Shown here piece by piece: positions 1-9,454 of a DNA stretch of 64,000 nt. Each line of letters opens with the position of its first letter. The stretch's first letter is position 1. The position numbers and the translations under genes were made by a program. The stretch is from Rhizoclosmatium globosum (lineage: Eukaryota; Chytridiomycota; Chytridiomycetes; Chytridiales; Chytriomycetaceae), in NCBI GenBank assembly GCA_002104985.1, contig MCGO01000065.1:182187-246186 (forward strand). Reading direction: 5' to 3'. The notes beneath the pieces are model-generated. The model was not told the origin of the DNA. It saw only the letters and a program-made list of their open reading frames with translations, and made no database searches.

Positions 1-551
1 CCGTCGACAGTTTCGATTGCGAAAAGGTTTGGGATAGATGCAACTTGCTTCACTTTGTTGGATTGCATCGTTCCTGAGATCGTGGATTTGAAATCAGATG
101 ATGTTGTATAGCTTCTTGGGGTTATGACGTACCAATGAAGTGCCATTGAATATCAGAGGGGAGTTGTGCAGCTTTGTCGACTAGTTCTTGCACCTGTTGG
201 GTTGACGGTTGGAACGGGGTAAAGAGGTATTGCTGGTTGACTCACATACTATTGTTGCTACAGTGTTAGCATATGATCTATTCAAACAACGAGGAAACTT
301 ACATTCTCTCCGAAATGTCTCTGACCTTCGCCATAAGCCACAAGAAGGTCCTCGATTGGCTTTGTTTTGCTTACTGCGACCAACCGAACCTCCATCCTAT
401 TATTAGTTCTACGGGTAATAAGGAAAGTAGGAAGGAAACATACAGATGCAGGATCTCTTCCAGCACCAGTGGCGGCGGTTACAACTCTTGTGCGCATGTC
501 ATTCAGGTTTGCAGCAATCACGGACATGGTTCGTCTTTGTAACAGTTGCAT
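1..551 (-). CDS. PLPBP: PLP homeostasis protein (YggS/PLPBP family), 3' part outside window
   Basis: Pyridoxal-phosphate-binding protein that buffers PLP in the cytosol or mitochondria; not an enzyme of a fixed pathway. Exons (minus): 444-551, 303-389, 246-248, 133-193 and 1-73, which continues beyond the window. Joined, they give the family motifs [11 protein letters not shown] (containing the PLP-binding lysine), [13 protein letters not shown] and [13 protein letters not shown]. The Tyr of FGENYVQEL comes from a 3-nt exon (246-248) flanked by a 54-nt and a 52-nt GT-AG intron. The first ATG is at 551; an internal ATG at 527 ([12 protein letters not shown]) fits the usual family start better. 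The family is unmistakable. The C-terminal half is missing only because the window ends. Confidence 0.92.
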
Positions 552-640
552 CGAAGAAAAATCCAGGAAATACAGAGGTGTAATACACGATAGAATGAAA
601 GAATTTAACAGTGCAATTTAATTTGTTTTATATGAGTTCA

Positions 641-2287
641 TACTTTGAAGAAGGGTTACTGCCCGACAGCACAGAGCCAGTTGAAAGCAGCAACAATAGC
701 AGCAGTGGATGGGGATGGGGTTCCATGCCTTCTTGGAACTCAATTGTCGATACTGTCAAGAAGCAGGTGAGGCTCAACTGTCAAGGTGGTTGAAGGGCAC
801 TCAACATGACCACAGACCGATGTCGTAGCCACCGTCCTTGAAAGGTATCCATTACATCTTAACTCTACAAGGTTATCTCAATACCCCTTAAAACAGAGAC
901 ATCAGCGAGTTCATCACCGTCGTAGCTCCACCCACAAATCCATCATCCTCCCAAACAGACCTCACCGAAGACCCTTCCTTTCCTCCTTCCACTACAGACT
1001 ACGAACCTGTATTCGATCCAACTACAGGAATGCTCCTGAATGCCCAGGAAGAAGGCAACACCAAAGAAACCTCCCACGATGACCAAGACCCCCTCAACCC
1101 AATTTCACCAACATCCCACCAAGTATCCAACCTCGTCGAAACAGCAATCACAAAACTCGACACCCTCGTGGACCAGGCTGAAGACTTTCTCGAACACGTG
1201 GATGTTTCGAATCGCGTGCACAAGATTGTGGATTCAGTCAACGTCGCAGAGACCGTGCAGCAGATTGAGAACATTGCGGATAAAGCAGAAGACTTTTTGG
1301 AGAGTGTGGAGACTGGTGTGTGGAATTTCTTGGGAAGTGCAATGAGTAAAGTGTCGTTGGATGTGATGAGTCTTGGGGGAACAAGTACTGGTGTTGCGAA
1401 GCAAGGGAAAGCAAATATTATGTGAGTTTTTTGACTGAAGGTGATTCGTTCGGGTTACTGATAATCACGAAGATTCGATCGCAAAACAGCGACTATTCTG
1501 GCACTCCGTCACAATGCTGAGACTTTCACTGTGAACCCAACCTTACTTCCATCGAATGCCTCGCCAGCAATGAAGGATGTCGCAGAGCAATATATTGCAT
1601 TCGCGACTGCTTTCGAAATTTCTGTCTATAGTACTCAAATTGCGCGACTTCTTGATGAAGACGCAGAAGTACGTACTTTGATGTCCAAAATTGGTAAGAG
1701 CTCACTTTATTTTCTGAGTTGACTTCTTAATTGAACTCTCACTAGTGCCCTCCACTGTTTCATACGAAGAATTCTGGACCCGCTACTTTTTCCGCGTTCA
1801 GCAAGTCGATCGAGAAGAAGAAGCACGCAAGAAACTGATGAATGATGCAACTTTGACGGAGGAGGAAGTCGGATGGGGTGATGATTCCGATGAGGATGAA
1901 ATTGAGGAGCAAGAACCAGCCACAACCAAACTATCATTAGTGCAAGCTCCAGACGCTACACCAAAGAAATCAATTGAACTTGTGAAACCGATCGCTGTTC
2001 TCGCTCCCACAAATCTTGTTGGTCCAGTATCTATCACGGAAGCTGTTGAAAGTATGTCGAAACAAGTGTCTCCCGATCCGTCGGATCGAAGCAGTTTTGA
2101 TGTTGTGAGTGACCAGGCACATGCAGAGAGCGTAGCAGGTTCGGAGGTGGTCATTGGATCTGAAGAGGAGAATCAGGATGAAGTTGATGTGTTTGAGGAT
2201 GCACCTGTACCTGCAGCCAAAGTGAAGCCTGTAGCAGGAGCAGAAGACGAGGAAGAGGAAGCTGGATGGGGAGATGATTCGGACTAA
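641..2287 (+). CDS. BSD-domain protein with acidic GWGDDSD tail
   Basis: Exons 641-766, 816-844, 897-1421, 1473-1693 and 1746-2287 join in phase to 480 aa. The N terminus is Ser/Gly-rich with a GWGWG motif. A long helical middle follows, with two related stretches containing QAEDFLE and KAEDFLESVETGVWNFLG. A BSD domain spans the exon 4/5 junction (VPSTVSYEEFWTRYFFR with its conserved aromatic residues). The C terminus is acidic and carries GWGDDSD twice, once as the last residues. BSD domains occur in TFIIH p62, synapse-associated proteins and BSDC1-like proteins; this architecture resembles the last group. An in-frame ATG at 611 is possible, but 641 gives the more typical MSSYF start. Cellular role unknown. 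Confidence 0.85.
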
Positions 2288-2347
2288 GTGCAATATTATT
2301 CTTTTAAATACCTTTCTTTCTTCTTTCTTTGAATCAAGTCAAACACA

Positions 2348-2698
2348 ATGGCCAAAACACCAAAGGCAAAGCCCTCGTCCGGAACAGGATCCAAGAACGC
2401 CACCGCAAACAAGTCCGTTTCAAAGGCATCATCGAAACCAACGTCGTCGCTGGCCAAGAACTTGACAAAGACAAAGACAAAGACAAAGATGCAGAACGCG
2501 AATCTCACGGACCAGCTCGACTCGTCTCTTCCACACATTCTCAGTCTTGCGAGCAAACTGAAACCTGTCAAAGCCGCAGCGTCGTTTGGCGTGCTGTCAA
2601 AGCCACGGCGGCCGGCGAAACCAACGAAGGATCAAGCGGAACGACTGAAGACTGATGCAGATTTAGATGAGGCACTTGGGAAACTGGGCTCGCTGTGA
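2348..2698 (+). CDS. Small Lys/Ser/Thr-rich basic protein, unknown function
   Basis: A single-exon reading frame of 116 aa with a highly basic, low-complexity N-terminal half (KTKTKTKTK run). The C-terminal half looks more ordered: LTDQLDSSLPHILSLASKLKP, then an Arg/Lys-Pro segment, ending DLDEALGKLGSL. It lies 60 bp downstream of the BSD gene and 75 bp upstream of ATG12, on the same strand. Composition is reminiscent of small nucleolar or ribosome-biogenesis factors, but I recognise no domain. The ordered C terminus and its position between two certain genes support it being real. Confidence 0.6.
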   Translation: MAKTPKAKPSSGTGSKNATANKSVSKASSKPTSSLAKNLTKTKTKTKMQNANLTDQLDSSLPHILSLASKLKPVKAAASFGVLSKPRRPAKPTKDQAERLKTDADLDEALGKLGSL

Positions 2699-2772
2699 TT
2701 TGATTGAAAAGTAATAAACTTAGATTATTCAGTATTGATTGTTTGAAAAGAAGTTGTTCTGAATCCACTTGA

Positions 2773-3221
2773 ATGTCTTCAGCCAAACCAGTCGTCGACA
2801 AAGGTCCGAGCCTCCTTCTACTTCGTTCTCTAGTCACTCAATGTGTTATGCTTACTAGTTGTCGTGCGATTCAAGGCCACGGGCTCAGCTCCAATCCTCA
2901 AACAACAGGTGTTTAAAATAACAGCATCGCAACGCTTTCAGGCTGTCATTCTGTTTCTCAGGAAAGAACTTGCATTAACTCAGAGCGATTCATTGGTGAA
3001 GTGCCTTCCCTTTCTGCGACAAGCGTATCTGATTCCATCACCTTTAGTTCCTTTACGTGAACAGTGCCTTTGCCCCGTCTCCTGACGAAACAGTATCCAC
3101 TCTCTTTAAGGTAGATGCTCTTTTTATTCACGGCGACAATATAAACTAAACGGAATACTAGAACTTTGGAGCAGAGGGATCGCTAATCGTCAATTATTCA
3201 ACAACTGCAGCTTGGGGATAA
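2773..3221 (+). CDS. ATG12: Autophagy ubiquitin-like protein ATG12
   Basis: Exons 2773-2803, 2859-2995, 3048-3110 and 3162-3221 give 96 aa, close to the minimal ubiquitin-like core of ATG12. Recognisable motifs in order: [30 protein letters not shown] with [20 protein letters not shown], and the C-terminal block [12 protein letters not shown] ending directly on the conjugated glycine, so no processing protease is needed. ATG12 is conjugated to ATG5 by ATG7/ATG10 and, with ATG16, acts as E3-like factor for ATG8 lipidation. Intron 1 starts with an unusual donor, GTCCGA. The other introns (52 and 51 nt) are ordinary. Convergent with the STRAD-like gene, 83 bp apart. Confidence 0.93.
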
Positions 3222-3304
3222 TGATTCTTCAACTTTCATCTTTTAATGGCTCTCGTTCTATGTACAAAATGACATCAGCGCGAATGTGAATATAATCTTT
3301 CAAC

Positions 3305-4521
3305 TCAACTCTTTGGATTCTGTTTCACGTGTGTCACTATCGTGCTGCGCAGGAAATCAGTCGATTTAGCGTAATTGAAGAAGGGATGATGTTGAAGCTC
3401 TTTGGCTGTTGGACTAATTGGGACAGTCAGTGCAGTTGAATCAACCATTCATAACGTACCGCTCCTTGGGATTCTTTCGAATACAGGCTCGCACCATCTT
3501 CAAAAAACTCTTTGGCATCAATTTGTTCGTCTTGATGCCAGGGCAATCATATTCCAATTTCGACAACAATATCTTGAGAGGCGACCAATCATCAAAAGGT
3601 GTCCTTCCGTATGCGAGTTCCAAGGCCGTGATTCCAAAGCTATAGATATCGACTTTTTCATCAAAACAGTTGTGCTGTAACATTTTTCATCAGTTGAGAA
3701 GACACGGAATCAAAAAGGAAACGCTCACCTGTGCCAAAATCTCCGGCGCAGCCCACTCAATATTATCACTCAAAATCGAAAAGCAATGCTTCATATACCC
3801 TCCATCCTGCGTCAAATTCACAAGCTGTCGTAACCCAGTCACCCTCACAACTCCATTCTGATCCACTAATATATTATCAGCCCTCACGTCATTATGAATC
3901 ATGTGATTGTCGTGAAGATATACAATCGCGTTCAAGACTTCCTTGAGGATCGTGGCAACGACGGGTTCGTCGAAACCTTCTGGGTAATAGTCTTTCATGA
4001 TTCCGCGACAGGAACCAGTTGCGAGAGGGAGTGTAACCGTCCAAAGACGCTCGTTTTCTGTGAAACTGGTAAAATAGGGAAGGATGTTGGGATGGGAGCA
4101 CATGCGAGAGTTTTTGATAGTTCTCTGAATGTGACAGGTGAGTTGAAGACAAAATTCGTATATACAATAATTACAATAACTTCATCAACTAGCTCATAAT
4201 CAGGAGACAGTGTTAGATCTGTGTACTTCAACGCGACATGTTCATTGGTTGGAAGGTACTTTGCAAGATATAGGTATGAAATATCGCCAACGCCACCTAT
4301 ACTCTTCATTTAAACGTCGACAGGGTACTAAAAGAAAGCCTACCAATGTCGGTGATCAACTCGTAATCCTTAATGTTTGGAGAATACGTCTTTTCTGGTG
4401 TGCCGTTCTTGGGACTCTTATTTGACTCGGATCTATTGAGTTTTGGAAACAGTGGAGACTAGTATGGCGTCAGAGCTGTATTTGATACGCAAGGCGTGCC
4501 TGTCGAGTGATTTACCTTCAT
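3305..4521 (-). CDS. STRAD-like STE20-family pseudokinase
   Basis: Six exons (minus): 4516-4521, 4344-4458, 4175-4296, 3729-4124, 3460-3674 and 3305-3413, giving 320 aa. Exon 1 codes only Met-Lys. The fold follows STE20/STRAD kinases: YELITDIGGVGD (loose glycine loop), HVALKY (ATP-anchoring Lys kept), HPNILPYF, MIHNDVRADNILV (HxD Asp and Asn kept, Arg replaced), RVTGLRQL where DFG should be, WAAPEIL, VDIYSFGITALELAYGRTPF, and RPTAKELQHHPFF. The GLR replacing DFG, together with the APE/SFGITALELAYG block, is the STRAD-alpha/beta pattern. In animals STRAD binds MO25 and activates LKB1 allosterically. The C terminus (THVKQNPKS) lacks a clear WEF tail. Probably catalytically dead; STRAD orthology is inferred from motifs only. 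Confidence 0.85.
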
Positions 4522-4628
4522 CTTGCCTGTTAGGGATTTACGAAGAACAATAGTGGGGGAAATCTACTAAAGACTTATGTGGGTCTTTATTATTTGTGGA
4601 TTTGAATATCTTTAGTACCTAGGAAGTG

Positions 4629-5837
4629 TTATCTTGTGCAGCTTTTGGTGACAAACTTGGCAGACTTCTTTATCGTCTGAATCACATAGCCTGGGAGGTT
4701 GAAGATTTGATTGAATGCATGTTGCGCGAGGAAGTTTTGGCTAGTGGTGGTTGGATGAATGTAGTCCCAAAAGAAGTAGTTCTCGGGATTCTTGCAAATA
4801 AATGTTGTGTTAATGCACCTGTCTTTCTTATCAGTACATGTTGAATATTGTTAGAAATCCTCACGTGTGGTACACTTCTGTCAGATTATAATATTTAGAT
4901 CCAGCCGGAGTCCTCATATACGATGTGACGTTATTGAAGTCGTTTAGAATGATATTTGCATGAGGAAACTTAGTTCTCAATTGAGATAACCCTTTTGCCA
5001 AGGCCAGATTATATCCCTGGACGATTAATCCAACAAAAGCTACAAAAGGCTTCATATTAGGATCATTTGAAATGAGCGGAGTGTCTTGGAGAGGCGGCAT
5101 ATTGGAAACGAGTATATGCTTCCCTCCCCTTGAGAGAATCATATCTGCGACCGTGATACTGTTGCCTTAAATCATAGATTATCAATCATTAACTGATTGG
5201 TTATTATACTTCTCAGCGTACCTGCTATAGTAACAGGGTTTGGGATGGCTCCCGACTCAGCCGAGAACGACAAGTCATTTCCACCAATGAACACACTGAA
5301 CAAAGTAGTATCTGCAGACAAAGAGGAGATTTTCTTATCTCTCAGGTATATATTGAACTGCTGAAATACGTCCGGAATCTTGGAGGCTTTAACAGACGGT
5401 CCTTTCAGGCCAGCGTTGATGGTGATATCAAACGCGTTTGAAATATTGCTCACAGCCCCACCATATGCATAATCATGCAGGTTTGCGTTTGAAAGATATC
5501 CAGCAAGGTATTCAATCCAGTTTTTGCCGTTCGTGCTTGGCTCTCGGTGTTAGTCTGCTGTCAAACTGTCTGTCACTTACAAGTGGCCCTGCCAGTATGG
5601 TGGTCCAGGGATCGCGTATTCTCTGAAGAGATTTCCATTATCACTCATACTAGAGCTCACTGTTAGTGGTCACAGCATAACGACGCCTTAAAACCTGTCT
5701 CCGAACGCAACGACATCTTTGAAACTCTGCATTATTGGAATTAAAGGCTAAAACAGATCTATATAAACGAATACCTTCGGAGTCAGAGCGGCAGTTGCCG
5801 ACATACCAAAGAGTAGTAACAGGGTGAGAACAACCAT
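4629..5837 (-). CDS. Secreted GDSL/SGNH hydrolase A
   Basis: Exons (minus): 5775-5837, 5695-5726, 5581-5649, 5222-5535, 4865-5165 and 4629-4818, giving 322 aa. A hydrophobic signal peptide (MVVLTLLLLFGMSATA) precedes block I, DVVAFGDSMSDNGN, with the nucleophile Ser. Block III is FIGGNDLSF. Block V is NYFFWDYIHPTT, with the catalytic Asp and His. Family enzymes are esterases or acylhydrolases. Extracellular lipid or polysaccharide-ester substrates are likely but cannot be specified. First copy of a head-to-tail array with the next two genes, all minus strand. No C-terminal anchor, so probably soluble and secreted. Confidence 0.88.
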
Positions 5838-5970
5838 TTTTCAAGTTTTACTGACAATTTTATTGTTTTGATGAAGCGGAAGTATAATGAAAAAACGAGG
5901 TTCATAATTTCTAAGCATAAGAGGAGAGAGGAGAGACTGATTGTAGTTAAGTGTGTGTGGTATAGTGTGT

Positions 5971-7174
5971 TTACCACCAAGACGAAGGCATAGTGACCAC
6001 CTTGGTTGCAGCTGGTACCTTCTCCAGATTGGAGGGAATCTCAAAAGTTGGACCAAAGAGCTGATTATATGCAGACTGAGCCAGGTATTTCTGAGCTCTC
6101 GTTGTTGGATGAGCTGTGTCCCAAAACAAGTATTTGTCATGCTCGTCGCAAAAGGTAAGAGATGCAAATGCAAACATGGGTCAGCGACGTTGTTGAATCC
6201 GTATTTGAGTTGTCCTTCTTCTGTAACAACTTCAGAGATCACGGATCTTGAATCAAAGATAACAAGGTTTACAGATGGGAAAGCAGCCTTACGAAGCATA
6301 TTCCGTGTTAGAAACATAGTATTCTCTTGAAAAAGCCTCTCACCCGAATCGCCGCAGCTCCTTCCGCCAATTTGGCGTTAAATTCAGTCATAGCGATTTT
6401 CAACTTTGGCAACACATCATGCTTCTTGTTAAATGTAGGGATCAAATCGAGAGGAGCGATTTCACCAACAAGAATATGTTTGGCACCATGGTCAACAAGG
6501 GTTTGGACAGACTTGAGCACACGTTCCGCAACGGGCCCGCCTTCAATCACTTGTCCGGAACTAAATGTATCGTCTAAATCGTTCGCGCCTTCCCATACCG
6601 TAAACAAAGTCGAATCAAACGAAAGCTTTGACACGTGTTCGTCAGCCTTATACATATCAATTTGTTGGTCAAGTTCCGGAACGTTGTAACTGATTTCTCT
6701 GCCGATGAAATCGGGCGCAGAGTCGTATCGGTTCGCGTGAGATGCTCCGTATGCAAAGTTGTGGATTTGGGAGTTGTTGAGGTATTCGGCAAAGTATTCG
6801 ATCCAGATGGGGCCGTTGCAGCTGTTCACTGAAGTTTAAATGGTGTCTTTCGTTAACCAGCACTCACAAATGTCCTTTCCAGAATGGCGGGGGCGGGAAA
6901 AGGATTGCTTTGTGAAGGTTGCCATTATCGCTGAGGCTATTAAGGGTAAGGGCACGCTTTGTCAGTGGTTTGCCAAGTTCTGTTGCTGGGAAAGAGTACT
7001 ACGAACCTGTCTCCAAATACTACGATATCTTTGATAGCCTGTTAAAAGTATGAATGGTGTTAGATGAAGGTGATGAATCGATTGGGTATGGTACAAAACC
7101 TCAGGAGATACGGAAGCTACCGCAAAAGCAACGATGGCATTTAAACAGAGGAGGATTAGTGTGATCGAATGCAT
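5971..7174 (-). pseudogene. Secreted GDSL/SGNH hydrolase B, one -1 frameshift
   Basis: Exons (minus): 7100-7174, 7007-7038, 6868-6936, 6344-6821 and 5971-6287. Signal peptide (MHSITLILLCLNAIVAFAVA), block I DIVVFGDSLSDNGN, CNGPIWIEYFAEYL, block III VWEGANDLDDT and block V KYLFWDTAHPTT are all present. In the last exon the frame must slip by one base between NNVADPC and the downstream CDEHDKYLFW block, near 6176-6183. There the sequence reads TGTTTGC where TGTTTTGC would keep frame with paralogue C. Total exon length is 971 nt, one short of a codon multiple. Either a very young pseudogene or a single-base assembly error in a T run. Exon 1-3 boundaries match those of gene A. Confidence 0.8.
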
Positions 7175-7249
7175 GAGGTTTCAAGGTGAGTTTTTGAGAG
7201 GTTCTGTAAAGTTCGATTCCAATCTTGGCACTTTATTTTCATAACAAAC

Positions 7250-8315
7250 TTAATTCTCTCTGCCAAGGTCTGAAGTGTTATAGAAAAACACGTTGTACGC
7301 GTGCTCTGCCAAATGCTTTTGAGCTTTCGTGGTCGGATGTGCAAAATCCCAGAATAAGTGTTCCTCAGGAGCTTCTGGCAAGTGAAGCCTGCCCATTACA
7401 AAGCATGGATCCGTGATATTTTTAAATCCAAATTTAGCTTGACCTTCAGGGCTGGTGGCAAACTCGAGAACATCTCTTGGATCAAAGGTAACGATGTTGG
7501 CAGAGGAATGAGCCTGTTTTGGGTTTAGCTCTTATGTACGCTGTGGAATGGGAATACAGGAATGTCTTACTTTAATTTTGGCAATACCAGCATCCAAAGC
7601 ATCGTTGAACTGATTCATAGCAACTCTCAATTTCGGCAGTAACTCCGTTTTCTTGTTGAAGGTTGGAATTAAATCCAACGGTGCCATCTTGCCAACCAGA
7701 ATATGTTTTGCGCCATAATCAACAAGCTCCTTGATAGAGTCAACAGCCATACGGGCCACCGGACCGCCGTCTATCTCTTGTCCTGAAAAGTAGGTATCGT
7801 CCAAATCGTTGGCACCATCCCAAACAATGAACAAAGTCGTCTCAAAATTAACTTTAAGTGTATGGTTGTACTCCTTGAAGGTCTTGACCTGGTCCTCCAA
7901 CAGTGGAAGGACGAATTCAGTGACTGTTCGAGAAATAAAGTCTCGTAGAGCATCCTTTCCGTTCACATGAGATCCACCGTAAGCGTAATCATGGAGTTTG
8001 GCGTTGTTGAGGTATTCGGCGAGGTATTCTACCCAGATTGGGCCGTTGCAACTGTGTGATCCACTTACAAATTGAATAGGCAACCAGCATACTTACAATC
8101 GTCCTTTCCAGTACGGAGGAGGAGGATATACGACGAGGTGTTGGAGGAGGTTACCGTTGTCACTGAGACTACAAGACTGTTAGTGTACCAGGAAGCTTGA
8201 ATCAGTGAATACCTATCACCAAGGACGACGATGTCTGTGATGGTCTGTGACATAATCAGTTAAGCATCTTCAATTTAACGTGGCATACGTTTGGATCAAC
8301 TGGAGTTAAGCCCAT
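7250..8315 (-). CDS. GDSL/SGNH hydrolase C, no visible signal peptide
   Basis: Exons (minus): 8289-8315, 8213-8244, 8097-8168, 7571-8051 and 7250-7513, giving 291 aa. Block I DIVVLGDSLSDNGN, CNGPIWVEYLAEYL, block III VWDGANDLDDT, GAKHILVGKMAPLDLIP, and block V HLFWDFAHPTTKAQ carry the expected Ser, Asn and Asp/His. Unlike copies A, B, D and E it starts MGLTPVDPN with no hydrophobic leader; I found no upstream exon that would supply one. It may be cytosolic, or its leader exon may be lost. Closest in sequence to copy B, with which it shares the DLIPTFNKK segment and the exon 2 and exon 4 layout. Confidence 0.85.
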
Positions 8316-8653
8316 TGCGAAGTTCCTGTTCACTTTTTTAAGGCACCGTTCAAAGGTATTCTCAAAAAATAGCGAGAGAGAGCTGATTTATTGATTAACC
8401 CATTTCTTGCAACTGAATAAAATACACCGTCGACAAATGACAATAGTTTAAATTCGGATCCGTCAGGATAACGCGGCGGATACGTTTATGTGGTATCAAC
8501 CAATTGGATCTTCCAAGCTATCGGCGCCGAATCCGATGTGATATCCGCTTGATCAGTCGTCACAATCCTTAGTGATGTAATACTTAAGTATTTCTTTGTT
8601 GCTATTTTTCAGTACTTTGTGTAACTTTTCCATGGAAATTTGAGGATTTTGTT
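8316..8653. other. Divergent intergenic region upstream of GDSL-C and Hsp20
   Basis: AT-rich spacer between the start of GDSL-C (minus) and the Hsp20 promoter (plus). I see no convincing reading frame, RNA gene or repeat. It must contain the GDSL-C promoter. Confidence 0.5.
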
Positions 8654-8708
8654 CGAAAAACGTCGAAAATTGTAGAATCACAAATGAACAAGCGCCAAAG
8701 CTATAAAA
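8654..8708 (+). promoter_or_regulatory. Step-type heat-shock element and TATA box of Hsp20
   Basis: Three GAA units at 8655, 8665 and 8675, each separated by exactly 7 bases, form a GAA-N7-GAA-N7-GAA array. This is the 'step' class of HSF binding site known from yeast. A TATAAAA box at 8702-8708 lies 24 bp further downstream and 73 bp before the Hsp20 ATG. The arrangement fits HSF-driven induction. Confidence 0.7.
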
Positions 8709-8780
8709 ACGAGCGCGTACGCTTCGCCCCAACTTCAACGAAAACTTGAACACGATTACTACAGTACAAATACGACAATA

Positions 8781-9292
8781 ATGGCTGCCCTACTTCGACC
8801 AGACTCATTTTTCCGCGACTTTGATCGCTTGATGAATGCTCAACTCAACGCCATGACTTCTACTGATAAAGATGCAAGTGATTCATCAATGTCTAAGTAC
8901 TGGGGTGGATCATTCAACGCGCGTCTTGACCTCACTGAGAACGACAAGAGCTACATAGTTCATGCGGATCTTCCAGGTGTGAAGAAGGTAAGCCAGTATA
9001 CTATTTTGAAGAAATTCAAGTATTCTAATCCTTGCTTTAGGAAGAAGTGAACATTACGATCAAGGACAACATTTTGACCATTTCTGGAGAGCGTTCTGCA
9101 ACTGAGGAGACCAAGAATGAGCAGCGCCACATTATCGAGCGCTCCTACGGAAAGTTTTCTAGAAGCGTCCGTCTCCCAGAGGATGCCAACGCTGACGCGG
9201 TCTCTGCTACTATGGACCATGGAGTACTTGAATTGACACTTGAGAAGAAAGTCAAGTTGGATGCAGGTGTTAAGAAGATCCAGATTGCGTGA
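8781..9292 (+). CDS. Small heat-shock protein Hsp20 (alpha-crystallin domain)
   Basis: Two exons, 8781-8987 and 9041-9292 (53-nt intron), give 152 aa. The N terminus is Phe-rich (RPDSFFRDFDRLMNAQ), typical of class I plant and fungal sHsps. The alpha-crystallin domain runs from FNARLDLTENDKSYIVHADLPGVKKEEVNITI to the GVLELTLEKK motif. The last residues, VKKIQIA, stand in for the I-x-I/V oligomerisation tail. ATP-independent holdase that binds unfolding proteins. Its promoter carries a heat-shock element. Length and motifs are normal. Confidence 0.95.
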
Positions 9293-9454
9293 TGAAGACT
9301 TCCTCCATGATTCTTTATCTCATTATGTCTTAGTCTTTGTTTCATAGTTTATGCCAGCAGAAATAAATGATTTGCGTAGTATATATCTTTTCCAATTCAT
9401 TCGTCTTCATTTGTCCGAACACAGGCGAACACCGAGTGAGAAAGAGTGAAAGAG

